DNA of 64,000 nt from positions 992,001-1,056,000 of the forward strand of contig CAWBGE010000017.1 of assembly GCA_963788185.1 (NCBI GenBank), given 5' to 3'. Shown one piece after another: positions 47,516 to 56,495 of the stretch. The notes below the pieces were generated by a model that saw only the letters and a program-made list of their open reading frames with translations, made no database searches and was not told the origin of the DNA. The translations under genes were made by a program, and so were the position numbers. Source of the stretch: CAIWHR01 sp963788185 (GTDB taxonomy: Bacteria; Pseudomonadota; Gammaproteobacteria; Burkholderiales; Casimicrobiaceae). Each line of letters starts with the position of its first letter. Positions within the stretch are counted from its first letter, which is position 1.

Positions 47516-47971
47516 TCAGCGGAACTGTCCGGGCGTTGTGGAAGGCGAACACGCATTCTCGGCCAGATACCTGCCCGCCACCCATCCGACGGTCCCCCGG
47601 TAGTCGACCTTGCACCAGCGCGGATTCTCTGCCGCGCGGCGACGCTTGTCTTCCTCGCTCAGCGCGGTGAACTCCCCGAAGCTGAGCCCGCCATGGCAGC
47701 CGAAGCTGCGCAGGCAGGTCGCGTACGAGGGGATGCGCGCGAGCGGCGACGACGCGGCCGACGGCTCCGCCCGCAGTATCACGTGGCGCCCCGGCGAGAC
47801 GCCGCGAATGCGATAGTGATCGGGACCGTCCGCAGTCGCCTGCGCGGCACCGCCCGCCGTCACCACTACCGAAGCGACGGCGGCAAGCGCCGCGCGTCGG
47901 CACCGTCCCGATGACCGGGACGCGGACCGCGACTGCAGCGCCGCCAGCTCAGCCGCCATTGAGGAAGGCAT
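47516..47971 (-). CDS. secreted protein with SH3-like domain
   Basis: This 151-residue protein has an N-terminal hydrophobic stretch (AALAAVASVVVTAGGAAQA) consistent with export. A bacterial SH3-like domain follows: YRIRGVSPGRHVILRAEPSA, a four-cysteine region (ATCLRSFGCHG) and WCKVDYRGTVGWVAGRYLAE. Such domains usually bind peptidoglycan or act as envelope adaptors. The start overlaps the end of the upstream gene by about 23 bases, so coupling is likely; an ATG at 47959 is an alternative. It ends ten bases before the beta-barrel reading frame. Confidence 0.75.
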   Translation of the reverse strand: MPSSMAAELAALQSRSASRSSGRCRRAALAAVASVVVTAGGAAQATADGPDHYRIRGVSPGRHVILRAEPSAASSPLARIPSYATCLRSFGCHGGLSFGEFTALSEEDKRRRAAENPRWCKVDYRGTVGWVAGRYLAENACSPSTTPGQFR

Positions 47972-48704
47972 CGGGAATGTCGTAGCGCTCGTCGTCGCTC
48001 ACCTTCACCACCGTCACGTCGCCCTGCCGCGCGGAGGTCACCGGATCCATAGTGTCCGCGGCGACCGGCTTGCCCTGAACGAACAGGATGCGCCGCTGCA
48101 CTCCCACTGGGCCGATCACCTCGAAAGTCGCCGTGCCGTCGTTGCCGCGGCGGACGACGCCCGCCTTGCACGATTTCACGTCCGGGTGGTAGGGCAGCGT
48201 GCACTTCACCTCGGCAGTCGCGTGGTACGCCGTGCCCGCGACCTTCGCGTCCCGCGCCGTGGACAGCGGCGGCAGCGGCTTGCCGGTCACTGCCACGGTC
48301 AGCGTGTACTTCGACGACTCGTTCCGGCGCGCCGCCGGTCGCATCAGGTAGATGCGGATCGCGTAGTCGCCGTCGGCCGGCAGCATGCCCGACCATGACT
48401 GCTCTGCGGTCCTGTCGCTGACGTACATCGCGACGTTGGCCGAACCGGGAGGCAACACGTTGAAGAAGTTCTGCGGGTTCGTCCCCTGCAGCTTCACCTC
48501 CAGCGTCTGTCCCGCCGCCGCCCGCACCAGGTAGTCGACGTCGGCACCGCCCTTCAAGCTGCCCTCGATAGTCGCGGACGACGCGCCCTTCGCGAACGTC
48601 ACGCGCTCCTTGCGCGGCGGCGGCGGTCCGTCGGCCGCAAGGACCGGCCCGACCAGGAACAGGATTGCGAAGGCGGCGAGCACCCGCGTTGTCATCGTCC
48701 TCAT
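47949..48704 (-). CDS. secreted protein with pre-peptidase-like beta domain
   Basis: This 251-residue protein begins with a signal peptide (MRTMTTRVLAAFAILFLVGP, cleavage after VLA). The first half (VTFAKGASSATIEGSLKGGA, YAIRIYLMRPAARRNESSKY) resembles the beta-sandwich of pre-peptidase C-terminal or inhibitor-like domains. The second half has a cysteine pair (VKCTLPYHPDVKSCKAG) and a terminal VVKVSDDERYDIPDAF. I cannot name its function. It overlaps the SH3-like gene downstream and lies eight bases after a 45-codon frame, so a small envelope operon is likely. Confidence 0.65.
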   Translation of the reverse strand: MRTMTTRVLAAFAILFLVGPVLAADGPPPPRKERVTFAKGASSATIEGSLKGGADVDYLVRAAAGQTLEVKLQGTNPQNFFNVLPPGSANVAMYVSDRTAEQSWSGMLPADGDYAIRIYLMRPAARRNESSKYTLTVAVTGKPLPPLSTARDAKVAGTAYHATAEVKCTLPYHPDVKSCKAGVVRRGNDGTATFEVIGPVGVQRRILFVQGKPVAADTMDPVTSARQGDVTVVKVSDDERYDIPDAFLNGG

Positions 48705-48712
48705 GTCATCGC

Positions 48713-48850
48713 TCACCAGATCGTGACGCGGTCGCCCGCATCGAGCCACATGCGGTCCCGGCGCGGATGCCGAACGCTTCGTAATACCCCTGTTCGTGCT
48801 GCGACGGCGCGGCCAACGACGAACGCCACGAGCAGCAAGGTGGGGAACAT
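48713..48850 (-). CDS. 45-residue ORF with strong ribosome-binding site
   Basis: This short frame (MFPTLLLVAFVVGRAVAART...) begins with a hydrophobic signal-like segment and ends in MWLDAGDRVTIW. GGAGGG lies eight bases before the ATG, the best ribosome-binding site in the neighbourhood. It sits between the betagamma-crystallin gene and the secreted-protein gene on the same strand. An alternative frame over the same bases also looks plausible near its end, so a frameshifted larger gene cannot be excluded. Function unknown. Confidence 0.4.
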   Translation of the reverse strand: MFPTLLLVAFVVGRAVAARTGVLRSVRHPRRDRMWLDAGDRVTIW

Positions 48851-48878
48851 TGCGCGTGCTCCCTCCAAGCCCTGATGC

Positions 48879-49232
48879 CTAGTTGCCGCTCCATCCGCCG
48901 CCGCCGTCCGGCGTCCATCCCAGCTCGCGAACCGACGACACCTTGTCGTTCATGCCCGTAGCGCGCAGCGACGGATATTCTCCGGGACCCAGCGTCACGC
49001 AACTGCCGCGGAAGTAAACATCGCCGCACAGCTGCCACTGGCCACCTCGCACCGTGACCGACGACACCTTGTCGTTGAACCCGCTGTCGTTGAGGTTGGA
49101 CACACTGGAGGAGGCGCGATAGTTACGCCCAGTATAATTGTCGTTCTCGTACAGAACGATTTGCGCACTTGCCGCGAGTGCATGTGTGGCGGTCACGATG
49201 CCCACAGCGGCGACCTCATACCATTTCAGCAC
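48879..49232 (-). CDS. secreted betagamma-crystallin domain protein
   Basis: This 117-residue protein has a signal peptide (ending near THALAASA) followed by one betagamma-crystallin domain made of two Greek-key motifs. IVLYENDNYTGRNYRASSSV starts the first, and WQLCGDVYFRGSCVTLGPGE the second. Each motif ends in NDKVSSV, matching the N/D-N/D-x-x-S/T-S calcium-binding signature, so two Ca2+ sites are likely. I chose the GTG start at 49232, preceded by GGGGAA. Bacterial members are extracellular or periplasmic; the role here is unknown. It heads a run of secreted-protein genes on the minus strand. Confidence 0.85.
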   Translation of the reverse strand: MLKWYEVAAVGIVTATHALAASAQIVLYENDNYTGRNYRASSSVSNLNDSGFNDKVSSVTVRGGQWQLCGDVYFRGSCVTLGPGEYPSLRATGMNDKVSSVRELGWTPDGGGGWSGN

Positions 49233-49467
49233 TTCGGTTCCCCTTTCGATTTCTTGACGCAACGCGCGCCAGGAACGGCGACACGCAGACGTTGGACATT
49301 CGGGCGCATCCATCGACCGCGGTCTGCGCGGTCGAGCCAGCATGGACGACGCGGCGGCACGATGGCACGAGACAACCCCTCAAGTCGGCGATGCGCGTCA
49401 GAACGGTAAGATATCAAACGCTTGAATATGGCACTATCCAGAAACCGAGCAAATCCACGATCGGGGG

Positions 49468-50451
49468 TTGGACAAATGCGATTCCGATGTGTTCAGCCCC
49501 CCGCCATCGCACTCATCCCGGTTCCAATCGGACCACCTCGACGAAATCCACGCGTTCATCGCCGCATACGACGGCAGTCACCGGCGGGCGGCACTGGGCC
49601 ACGGACCGCTCGGATATTCGATGCAAGCCGTGCGTTGCGGCGGCGTCGACCTCGGTTGGGGGCTGACCCGCGCACGTCAGATGATCCGCAGCGTTCCGCA
49701 AGACGCGATCCTGCATCTGCCGCTCGGACGAAGGCAGGTTTACGCCGTGGGCGGCAGGACGCTGGAAGCGCGCGCCGACACCGCCGTCCTGCTCGCCCCG
49801 GGACAGGAATACACGCTCTACTTCGAGCCCGACAACTGCCTGGTTGCGCTGCGCATTCCCGGTTCCGAAGTCGCGGACGAGCTCGTCAGTCGCGACCCGG
49901 CAGCGGCGCTGGCGAGCCGGAACACGCGCGAGATCCCGCTGGCGAGCGGGCGGCTGAGCACACTCGCCGCCATGCACCGCACTTTGGTCGACGCCACGAA
50001 GCCGTCGACCGAGAGCGCTTCCGCGCCCCCTGCCAAGCAACTGGAGGCGCGTCTTTGCAGTTGGATGGCGGACCAACTCCTCGGGACTCGCCCTTCATCC
50101 TCGACGCCCACGCTGGGGATCCAGCGCATCCGCACTGTCGAGGAGTGGATCGATGCCCACCTCGCGGACCCGATCACGCTCGGCCGCCTTTGCGCAGTGG
50201 CCGGAGTCGGCGATCGCTACCTCGAGTCTGCATTCCGGGCACATCGCGGCCAGACGCCGCTGCAATTCGTGATGGCCCGGCGGCTCGCGTGGGTGCGTCG
50301 GAGCCTTCTCGAATCCAAGCCGGGCGATTCGGTCACGCAACTCGCGCACAATGTCGGATTCGTCCATCTCGGCAGGTTCGCTGCCCGCTATCGGAGCGCC
50401 TACCGCGAGTCACGCTCGGCAACACTCCGGCACAGCATGAGCCGGACCTGA
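49468..50451 (+). CDS. AraC-family transcriptional regulator
   Basis: This 327-residue regulator has an N-terminal AraC-binding-like (cupin) region (ILHLPLGRRQVYAVGGRTLE, VLLAPGQEYTLYFEP). The C-terminal double helix-turn-helix starts at RTVEEWIDAHLADPITLGRL, and TQLAHNVGFVHLGRFAARYR is the second motif. The start used is a TTG at 49468 with a G-run just upstream, so the N-terminus is uncertain. It diverges from the crystallin gene and may regulate that secreted-protein group, or the porin remnant next to it. Confidence 0.85.
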   Translation: MDKCDSDVFSPPPSHSSRFQSDHLDEIHAFIAAYDGSHRRAALGHGPLGYSMQAVRCGGVDLGWGLTRARQMIRSVPQDAILHLPLGRRQVYAVGGRTLEARADTAVLLAPGQEYTLYFEPDNCLVALRIPGSEVADELVSRDPAAALASRNTREIPLASGRLSTLAAMHRTLVDATKPSTESASAPPAKQLEARLCSWMADQLLGTRPSSSTPTLGIQRIRTVEEWIDAHLADPITLGRLCAVAGVGDRYLESAFRAHRGQTPLQFVMARRLAWVRRSLLESKPGDSVTQLAHNVGFVHLGRFAARYRSAYRESRSATLRHSMSRT

Positions 50452-50665
50452 AATTGATTGTTTGGCGCGGAGACTCTGATCGCCCTGCCCCGATTGGCTC
50501 CCGACTAGCCGACCAGGATGGCGGCTTCGACCCGTTGCCGACTATGTGCCGCGCAGGAAGCAGACTTTGCATCCGGAGGGAGCCGCCGTTCAGCCTTCGG
50601 AACCGGGGTCCCTCGATTTGGTATCGCCAACGCCAACGCGGTGGATCCCTGCGATCGCGGGGGCA

Positions 50666-50935
50666 TCACAATCCACCGCCCCAGCGGTATTGCCACGCCA
50701 CCCCGATGAGGTCGTAGTCGTTACCGGTGCGTGCCGACACCCCGCTGCTGGCGTAGATCTTGACCGAATTCTCCCGGTTCACTGGAAACGCCAAAGTCCC
50801 CCCGAGGCGCCAGTTCTGCTGCAGGTCGCTGTTCAACACGTCGTTCATGGTTGTTCGACCGCCGACGAAATACGTGGCATCGAGCGAAGCCCAGATATCT
50901 TCGCTGTAGTTGCCATTCGTCGTTCTGCTCGAGCA
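50666..50935 (-). pseudogene. 3' remnant of a MetA-pathway-type porin/transporter
   Basis: Only the last 90 or so residues of an outer-membrane protein survive: SLDATYFVGGRTTMNDV, RLGGTLAFPVNRENSVKIYA and GVAWQYRWGGGL at the C-terminus. These resemble the end of the MetA-pathway-of-phenol-degradation family. Upstream of about 50935 the reading frame continues but loses all resemblance. The break coincides with the start of phage-terminase-like sequence on the other strand, which suggests a recombination junction. Confidence 0.6.
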
Positions 50936-50973
50936 ATCGTAGCGCCTACTTTGGGGCGACTTTGGACGAGTAA

Positions 50974-51540
50974 CGCAATGCCGTAGCACGGTGGCCGAAG
51001 CTGCCGCTGCCGGCGCGGTGGGGTAACGAGTGGGCCCACTACCTCGCGCACGACTTTGGCTCGACGGCGCCGAGCGTGACCTAACTTGTCGCAAGGTTGC
51101 CGGGTTGCGAGGCGTTCGGCAAGTTCTATCCCCGCGACAGCTCGATCCTCATCGACGAGCTCGCGACGAACGAGCCCGGCTCCACGGCGAAGGGCATGGG
51201 CTACACGGTTCCCGTTTTAGCGGACGAGATCAAGAGCATGTGCAAACGCTGGAAGGTCCCGGCGCTAGGCGTGGCCGATGATGCGATCTTCGCCAATAGC
51301 GGCTCGGGCGCTGGCTCGATCGCCGACGAGTTCCGGCGCGCGGGCGTGGCGTTCCGCCCGGCGAAGAAAGCTGACCGCGTGGGTGGCCGGAACGTCATGC
51401 GCCGGTTACTGAAGGACGCCGGCAAAGCAGATGTGCCGGGACTCTACATCGCTCGCTCGTGCGAATACTTCTGGCAGCGCGAGCGCCAGCGGCAACGCGA
51501 TCGCGTGGTTGAGCAGATCAAGGCGACCCTGCGGCGCTGA
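50974..51540 (+). pseudogene. phage terminase large-subunit remnant
   Basis: The translated segment resembles the C-terminal nuclease part of a terminase: WGNEWAHYLAHDFGSTAPSV, then FYPRDSSILIDELATNEPGS, GMGYTVPVLADEIKSMCKRW, ADDAIFANSGSGAGSIADEF and VPGLYIARSCEYFW. An in-frame TAA at 51082-51084 interrupts it where a Tyr codon (TAC/TAT) would fit. Another stop precedes it at 50971. The ATPase half is absent and no other phage genes are adjacent. It is a decayed prophage fragment. Confidence 0.75.
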
Positions 51541-51629
51541 CATTTCCTGAGGTAAGGCGGCGAGTGCCCCGCTCGGACCCAACCCCGCCAGCGGGTGCCC
51601 GCCTGACTCCGGAGGGGCGAGCCCGCACT

Positions 51630-51659
51630 AGCCCCGGCGCAGCATCGGCCGGGGCTTTT
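51630..51659 (+). terminator. rho-independent terminator
   Basis: AGCCCCGGC and GCCGGGGCT form a 9-bp GC-rich stem around a 9-base loop, followed by TTT. It lies 90 bases after the terminase remnant and is probably of phage origin. Confidence 0.7.
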
Positions 51660-52063
51660 CACTCTTGGCATTGCGGGCCCACCGTCTCTCTCCGGCCACT
51701 TGCCGCCATTGCCCCGCCTCGCCGGGATGTCCGGTTACACGCATTCCTCCCGCCTGGGAACGTGGTTGCCGGGCAGATGCGGATGCACCTCGCTGCATTG
51801 GCTCTGCTGGAAACTGCGGTCGTCTGGCACGACCAGACAGTGCCCGCCAGTGCGACGTGACCTCATCCTGCCTGTGGCTGCAGTGAAGCCTGGTCGGAGC
51901 ACAACCCGCCTACCCGGACACGAGCGAGCAGTTGCGCTCGACCGTCACCACTGCCGCCCCCCCATGGCGGGGCGGAGCCAGTCATGGGCGCCCGGCCACG
52001 GTGCGTGGGCGATCGCCATCGGCGAGTCACCTCCTGCGCGGTCCAGGGGCGGTCTGCGCTGAA
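51660..52063. other. non-coding stretch, nothing recognised
   Basis: About 400 bases between the terminator and gdhA. Several short frames are open on the plus strand, but none has a ribosome-binding site or recognisable motif. It may be further decayed phage DNA. Confidence 0.4.
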
Positions 52064-53413
52064 TCAGACCAGGCCCAGCGCAACCATCGGCTTTGCCACC
52101 AGGATGAATCCGGCGATGTTCGCCCCGATGACGTAGTTACCCGGCGCGCCGAACTCCGCCGCCGTCTCGTAGGTCAGTGCGTGGATGCGCGTCATGATCT
52201 CGTCGAGCTTGTGCTCGGTGTACTCGTGTGTCCACGAGTCACGGCTCGCGTTCTGCTGCATCTCCAGCGCCGACGTGGCGACCCCGCCGGCATTGGCCGC
52301 CTTGCCCGGTCCGTAGGCGATGCCCGCGTCCAGGAACACGCGCACTCCCTCGGGCATCGTCGGCATATTGGCGCCTTCGCCGACGGCGATGCAGCCGTTC
52401 TTGACGAGCGTCGCGGCGTCCTTGCCGTTGATCTCGTTCTGCGTCGCCGACGGCATCGCCACCTGGCAGGGAATATCCCAGATGTTCCCTCCGGCAAGGT
52501 AGTGCGCGTCCTTGTGGTGCTTGACGTAGTCGGCGATCCGGCGCCGCTCGACTTCCTTCAGCTGCTTCACGAGATCCAGGTCGATCCCCTTGTCGTGGCG
52601 TACGACGCCGTGCGAGTCCGAGCAGGCAATCACCCTGGCACCTTGCTTCATCAACTGCTCGATCGTATAGATAGCAACATTGCCGGAGCCGGAAACAACG
52701 CAGGTCTTGCCCTCCAGCGTGTCCTTGCGAGCCTTGAGCATCTCGCGGACGAAGTAGGTGGTGCCGTAGCCGGTGGCTTCCTTGCGCACCAGCGAGCCAC
52801 CCCAGCCGATGCCTTTGCCGGTGAGGACCCCGGACTCGTATTTGTTGGTGATGCGTTTGTATTGGCCAAACAGATAGCCGATCTCACGGCCCCCGACGCC
52901 GATGTCGCCGGCGGGCACGTCGACGTACTCGCCCAGATGGCGGTAGAGCTCGGTCATGAAGCTCTGGCAGAAGCGCATGACCTCGTTATCCGACTTACCC
53001 TTGGGATCGAAGTCGGATCCGCCTTTGCCACCACCGATCGGCATCCCGGTCAGCGCGTTCTTGAACAACTGCTCGAAACCCAGAAACTTGATGATGCCGA
53101 GATAGACCGATGGGTGGAAACGCAGCCCTCCCTTGTAGGGGCCGATCGCGCTGTTGAATTGCACGCGGAAACCGCGATTGATCTGGACCTCTCCGCGGTC
53201 GTCCTGCCAGGGTACGCGGAAGATGATCTGGCGCTCAGGCTCGCAGATCCGCTCGATGATCTTCTGCTCGGCAAACTCCGGGTACTTGACCAGGACGGGG
53301 CTCAGCGATTCGAGCACTTCTTTCACTGCCTGGTGGAACTCGTTTTCCCCGGGATTGCGAGCGATGACCTGCTGATAGATGGCTTCGGTCTTTTCAGAGA
53401 GTACGGCAGTCAT
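52064..53413 (-). CDS. gdhA: NADP-specific glutamate dehydrogenase
   Basis: GdhA aminates 2-oxoglutarate with ammonium and NADPH to give glutamate. The 449-residue length matches the hexameric bacterial enzyme. FRVQFNSAIGPYKGGLRFHP is the substrate region. MPIGGGKGGSDFDPKGKSDN carries catalytic lysines, and VVSGSGNVAIYTIEQLMKQG is the NADP Rossmann motif. GAGGAAACC precedes the ATG. An NtrC-like site at 53511-53525 suggests control by nitrogen status. It ends next to the phage-remnant region. Confidence 0.97.
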   Translation of the reverse strand: MTAVLSEKTEAIYQQVIARNPGENEFHQAVKEVLESLSPVLVKYPEFAEQKIIERICEPERQIIFRVPWQDDRGEVQINRGFRVQFNSAIGPYKGGLRFHPSVYLGIIKFLGFEQLFKNALTGMPIGGGKGGSDFDPKGKSDNEVMRFCQSFMTELYRHLGEYVDVPAGDIGVGGREIGYLFGQYKRITNKYESGVLTGKGIGWGGSLVRKEATGYGTTYFVREMLKARKDTLEGKTCVVSGSGNVAIYTIEQLMKQGARVIACSDSHGVVRHDKGIDLDLVKQLKEVERRRIADYVKHHKDAHYLAGGNIWDIPCQVAMPSATQNEINGKDAATLVKNGCIAVGEGANMPTMPEGVRVFLDAGIAYGPGKAANAGGVATSALEMQQNASRDSWTHEYTEHKLDEIMTRIHALTYETAAEFGAPGNYVIGANIAGFILVAKPMVALGLV

Positions 53414-53510
53414 GGTTTCCTCGTGCTGTGAAAATCACCGCCAATATCCGCCCCAGAGTGGTGCATTCGTTTGCGCTGAATCAAAGTAACTGCGCGCCGG
53501 GAGGAAAAAG

Positions 53511-53525
53511 GCACGACTATAGTGC
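53511..53525 (-). promoter_or_regulatory. candidate NtrC-type site upstream of gdhA
   Basis: The minus strand reads GCACTATAGTCGTGC, i.e. GCAC-N7-GTGC, close to the known enterobacterial NtrC site GCACTATATTGGTGC (13 of 15). It is about 105 bases before gdhA. No sigma-54 promoter is visible between them, so its action is uncertain. Confidence 0.4.
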
Positions 53526-54104
53526 GTTCTTTTTCAATATTGGTGCGTCTTTCAGCTAAGGAGTGTCTGGATAAATGCCTTAGATTCTGTTCAAGCGTCA
53601 CGCGAATTGGGTCGGTCCCTGATGGCGGCGATGACGCACCCTAGGGCAACCGATCGTTGGCGAACCTCGCGCGCGGCCAGAGCGTTCGGAGGCGCGACCG
53701 GATTTGAAGATGGCAAAGCAGACCGATAGCCCGTCATGCCCGGTGTCTGGAAATTCCTCAACATTGCTCCAATCCCCGGGTTCAGCAGAAGACTTCCCGC
53801 CAAATCCGACACTGGTCGCTCGCCCTCGCCACGTTGCAGCCGCTGGTCACATCAACGCCACAGGCTGCTCAGGGTCGTTCTGCGCCCGGCGAATCAACGC
53901 TACCGGCGCGGTCCGGCCTTCGGCCTCCTTGGCGCGAGTTCATGGGCGATCGCACTTGCGGTTCGACTACCGACCCGCGCGCCAAACGCAGGACACGCAG
54001 GGCGCGTTGGCCGACCTGATGATGCTCGCCGACGAGCTGCTGCGGCTGCGCGAACGCACCGGGCGCGCCCGGCCAGACGTGGTGACCTGAGCTACACTCG
54101 CCGG
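53526..54104. other. intergenic stretch, possible gene remnant at its end
   Basis: No convincing complete gene. The last 130 bases read in one frame as FDYRPARQTQDTQGALADLM then MLADELLRLRERTGRARPDV before a stop at 54090. This has coding-like composition but no recognisable family and no start with a ribosome-binding site. Confidence 0.35.
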
Positions 54105-55298
54105 ATGACTTTCGAAGTGACCGACGCGGTGCTGCCGGGCGCCGCGCTCGCCGAGCCGTGCGACGCACGGACCCTCTCCGCCGCCGTGTGGGCCACGCGC
54201 ATCCAGTTCGCAGCGCTCGGTATGCTGGGTGGTGCTTGGGGCGTGCACATCCCGTCGGTCAAGACGCAGTACGCGCTCGGCGAGGCCATGCTCTCCACCG
54301 TGCTGCTCGCGGCCGCCACCGGCGCGGTGGTCTCGCTGTTCGGCGCCGGCCGGCTGATCGGGCGTCTGGGCGCCCGCAATGCCTGCGCGCTGGCGGCCCC
54401 AGTGATGGGCGTGTTGCTCGCGCTCGCGCTGGTTTGGGGCACCCTCTGGCTGCTGCTGCCGGCGATGCTGCTGTTCGGCATGGCGATGAGCCTGTTCGAC
54501 GTGGCGATCAACACCGAAGGGACCGCGCTCGAGAGCCTGTCGGGCCGCACGGTGATGAGCAACCTGCACGCGATGTTCAGCGTCGGTGCGATGGCAGGCG
54601 CGGCGTCTACCGGTGCGCTTCTGCGTGCGGGCGTCGATCCGCGGGTGCAGCTCGCAACGATCGGCATCGCCACGGCGCTGGTCGTCATGCTGGCCGCGCG
54701 CTGGATGCTCGCGGTGCAGCCTGCGCCTGCCGACGACGAACCGCAGCGGCACTTCGCCTGGCCACGGGGCATGCTGCTCGTGATCGGGCTGATGATCCTT
54801 GCCGGCATGAGCGCCGAGGGCGTGATGTACGACTGGTGCGTGCTCTACCTCAAGCAGGAGGTGCACCTCAGCCAGCACGTGGCAGCGATGGGCTACGCCG
54901 CCTTCACCGCCGCGATGGCGGTGGCGCGTTTCGGCGGTGACGCACTGCGCGCCCGCTACATCGAGCGCGACCTGCTGCGTGCGAGCGCCGGCTTGTCGGC
55001 CGTGGCAATGACGGTGGTACTGGCGAGCGGCAACGCGGTGGTGTCCATCGTCGGCTACGCGCTCGTCGGCGCGGGCTTGGCACCGGTGGTGCCGATCCTC
55101 TACAACGCCGCCACGCGTGTGCCCGGCACGAGCCGCGCAGCCGCGATCGCTGCAGTGTCGTCGATCGGCTACGCGGGTTTCATGATCGGCCCGCCGCTGA
55201 TCGGCGGCTTGGCACAGGCGCTCTCGCTGACGGCGGCGATGTGGGTCGTGGTGCTCACGTCGGCGCTGCTGGCAATCGGCGCGCGCAAGGTGGGCTGA
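54105..55298 (+). CDS. major facilitator superfamily transporter
   Basis: This 397-residue inner-membrane transporter has about twelve hydrophobic helices. AALGMLGGAWGVHIPSVKTQ lies at helix 1. GAGRLIGRLGARNACALAAP is the MFS signature after helix 2. FDVAINTEGTALE and MSNLHAMFSVGAMAGAASTG resemble the YbjJ/FucP-like subgroup. It would export a drug or take up a small molecule, but the substrate is unknown. The start at 54105 (MTFEVTDAVLPG) lies 14 bases after the stop of the preceding open frame. The RIT element begins 76 bases after its stop. Confidence 0.88.
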   Translation: MTFEVTDAVLPGAALAEPCDARTLSAAVWATRIQFAALGMLGGAWGVHIPSVKTQYALGEAMLSTVLLAAATGAVVSLFGAGRLIGRLGARNACALAAPVMGVLLALALVWGTLWLLLPAMLLFGMAMSLFDVAINTEGTALESLSGRTVMSNLHAMFSVGAMAGAASTGALLRAGVDPRVQLATIGIATALVVMLAARWMLAVQPAPADDEPQRHFAWPRGMLLVIGLMILAGMSAEGVMYDWCVLYLKQEVHLSQHVAAMGYAAFTAAMAVARFGGDALRARYIERDLLRASAGLSAVAMTVVLASGNAVVSIVGYALVGAGLAPVVPILYNAATRVPGTSRAAAIAAVSSIGYAGFMIGPPLIGGLAQALSLTAAMWVVVLTSALLAIGARKVG

Positions 55299-55374
55299 AC
55301 GTACGCGGGCCACCCGAAACGATGGGCCTGGCTCGCCATTGCTCGCTATGCGCCGACATGAAGGGGTCGCTGCC

Positions 55375-55410
55375 CGGCCATCATGGAAACATGCTTTTTA
55401 TGGAAAGTGC
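55375..55410 (+). repeat. left terminal inverted repeat of RIT element
   Basis: It begins CGGCCATCATGGAAA and ends TTTTTATGGAAAGTGC. It matches the reverse complement of 58816-58851 at 33 of 36 positions. The two internal ATGGAAA copies look like recombinase core sites. Confidence 0.85.
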
Positions 55411-55478
55411 CTCCGTGCGGGAGCACGCCGCTACTTGGAAAGCTGGCAGCGGCGGCGCCCTCGAGCTTTGCATAAAAA

Positions 55479-56495
55479 TCACAGTGTCGTGAGGAAATGC
55501 AGCAGCGAGTCTGGAGGCCGGTAGCGGACGGTCTTCGCTTTGGGGTCCTGCAGCTTGGCCAGGGTGCGCTGTTTCATCGCGAGGTCGAGCTCGACGTACA
55601 TGTGGGTCGTTGTCGGACGCTCATGGCCGAGCCACAGTGCGATGTTCTCGAGGTCGATGCCCGACTGCAGCATATGCATGGCCGTCGTGTGTCGGATGCT
55701 GTGAGGCGAAATTCGCCGCTTCGCCAGGTCAGGATGGACGCTTGCTGCTGACCGCACTGCCAGCCTGAGCCGTTGCGCCACATTGACCCGGGTCATCACT
55801 TGGCCATCCCGATTGGGAAGCAGCGGTGAGGTGGACGTCAGATGCGGATTGAGCCGCAACCACGCCCGAATCTCTCGGACCGTGGAGGGCCACAGCGAGA
55901 CTGCGCGTTGCTTGCGTCCCTTGCCGCGAAGATGCACGTAAGCCACGCCATCGAGTATCAAGTCGCCGACGCGCAGATCGATGATTTCGGACACGCGTGC
56001 GCCGGTGTTATAGAGCATGCCCAGCAGCAGATGGTCACGCTGACTGGTCCAGGTGGCCCCCGGTGTACCGATCACTGCCAGCATTTCCGTGCGGGTCATA
56101 AAGCCCAGCATCGTGCGTTCGAAGCGCTTCATCGGCACGCCGAGCGCGCATTCGACGATGTGCAGCGACGATACGTCGCGACGGCTGGCGAATTTCAGGA
56201 AGGCCCGCAGCGCCGCCAGCCGGTTATTGCGGCTGCGCACGCTGTTATGCCGTTCCTTCTCCAAATGATCCAGGAAGGCCAGAATCAAATCCGGGGTGAT
56301 ATCGGCGAGGCTGAGCGAGCACGGCAGCTTGCGCAGGTGCTTCTGCGCGAAGGCCAGGAACAGCACAAAGGCATCCCGATACGTTGCCACCGTGCGGGGG
56401 CTCATCGCCCGCTGCTCGACCAGGTGCTGGGTGAAGAACGCCTGCACGAGCGCGGCGAACGAGGGAGCCGGTGCCGAAGCAGGTGGGCTATTCAT
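55479..56495 (-). CDS. tyrosine recombinase, third gene of RIT trio
   Basis: This 338-residue site-specific recombinase has an N-terminal core-binding domain (VQAFFTQHLVEQRAMSPRTV). The catalytic residues are the Arg in NTGARVSEIIDLRVGDL, the Lys in RGKGRKQRAVSLW, His-x-x-Arg in PHSIRHTTAMHML, the His in ALWLGHERPTTT and the Tyr in HMYVELD. All appear intact. It is the last gene transcribed and starts eight bases inside the end of the second gene. Its stop lies at the inner repeat. Confidence 0.92.
   Translation of the reverse strand: MNSPPASAPAPSFAALVQAFFTQHLVEQRAMSPRTVATYRDAFVLFLAFAQKHLRKLPCSLSLADITPDLILAFLDHLEKERHNSVRSRNNRLAALRAFLKFASRRDVSSLHIVECALGVPMKRFERTMLGFMTRTEMLAVIGTPGATWTSQRDHLLLGMLYNTGARVSEIIDLRVGDLILDGVAYVHLRGKGRKQRAVSLWPSTVREIRAWLRLNPHLTSTSPLLPNRDGQVMTRVNVAQRLRLAVRSAASVHPDLAKRRISPHSIRHTTAMHMLQSGIDLENIALWLGHERPTTTHMYVELDLAMKQRTLAKLQDPKAKTVRYRPPDSLLHFLTTL

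Noticed and set aside
53471..53484. FNR-like sequence TTGCGCTGAATCAA upstream of gdhA
   Set aside because: One half-site is mismatched and the spacing to gdhA does not suggest an FNR promoter.
53704..54090. 128-codon frame before the MFS gene
   Set aside because: Only the last third looks coding-like and there is no recognisable family or ribosome-binding site. It is kept only as a possible remnant.
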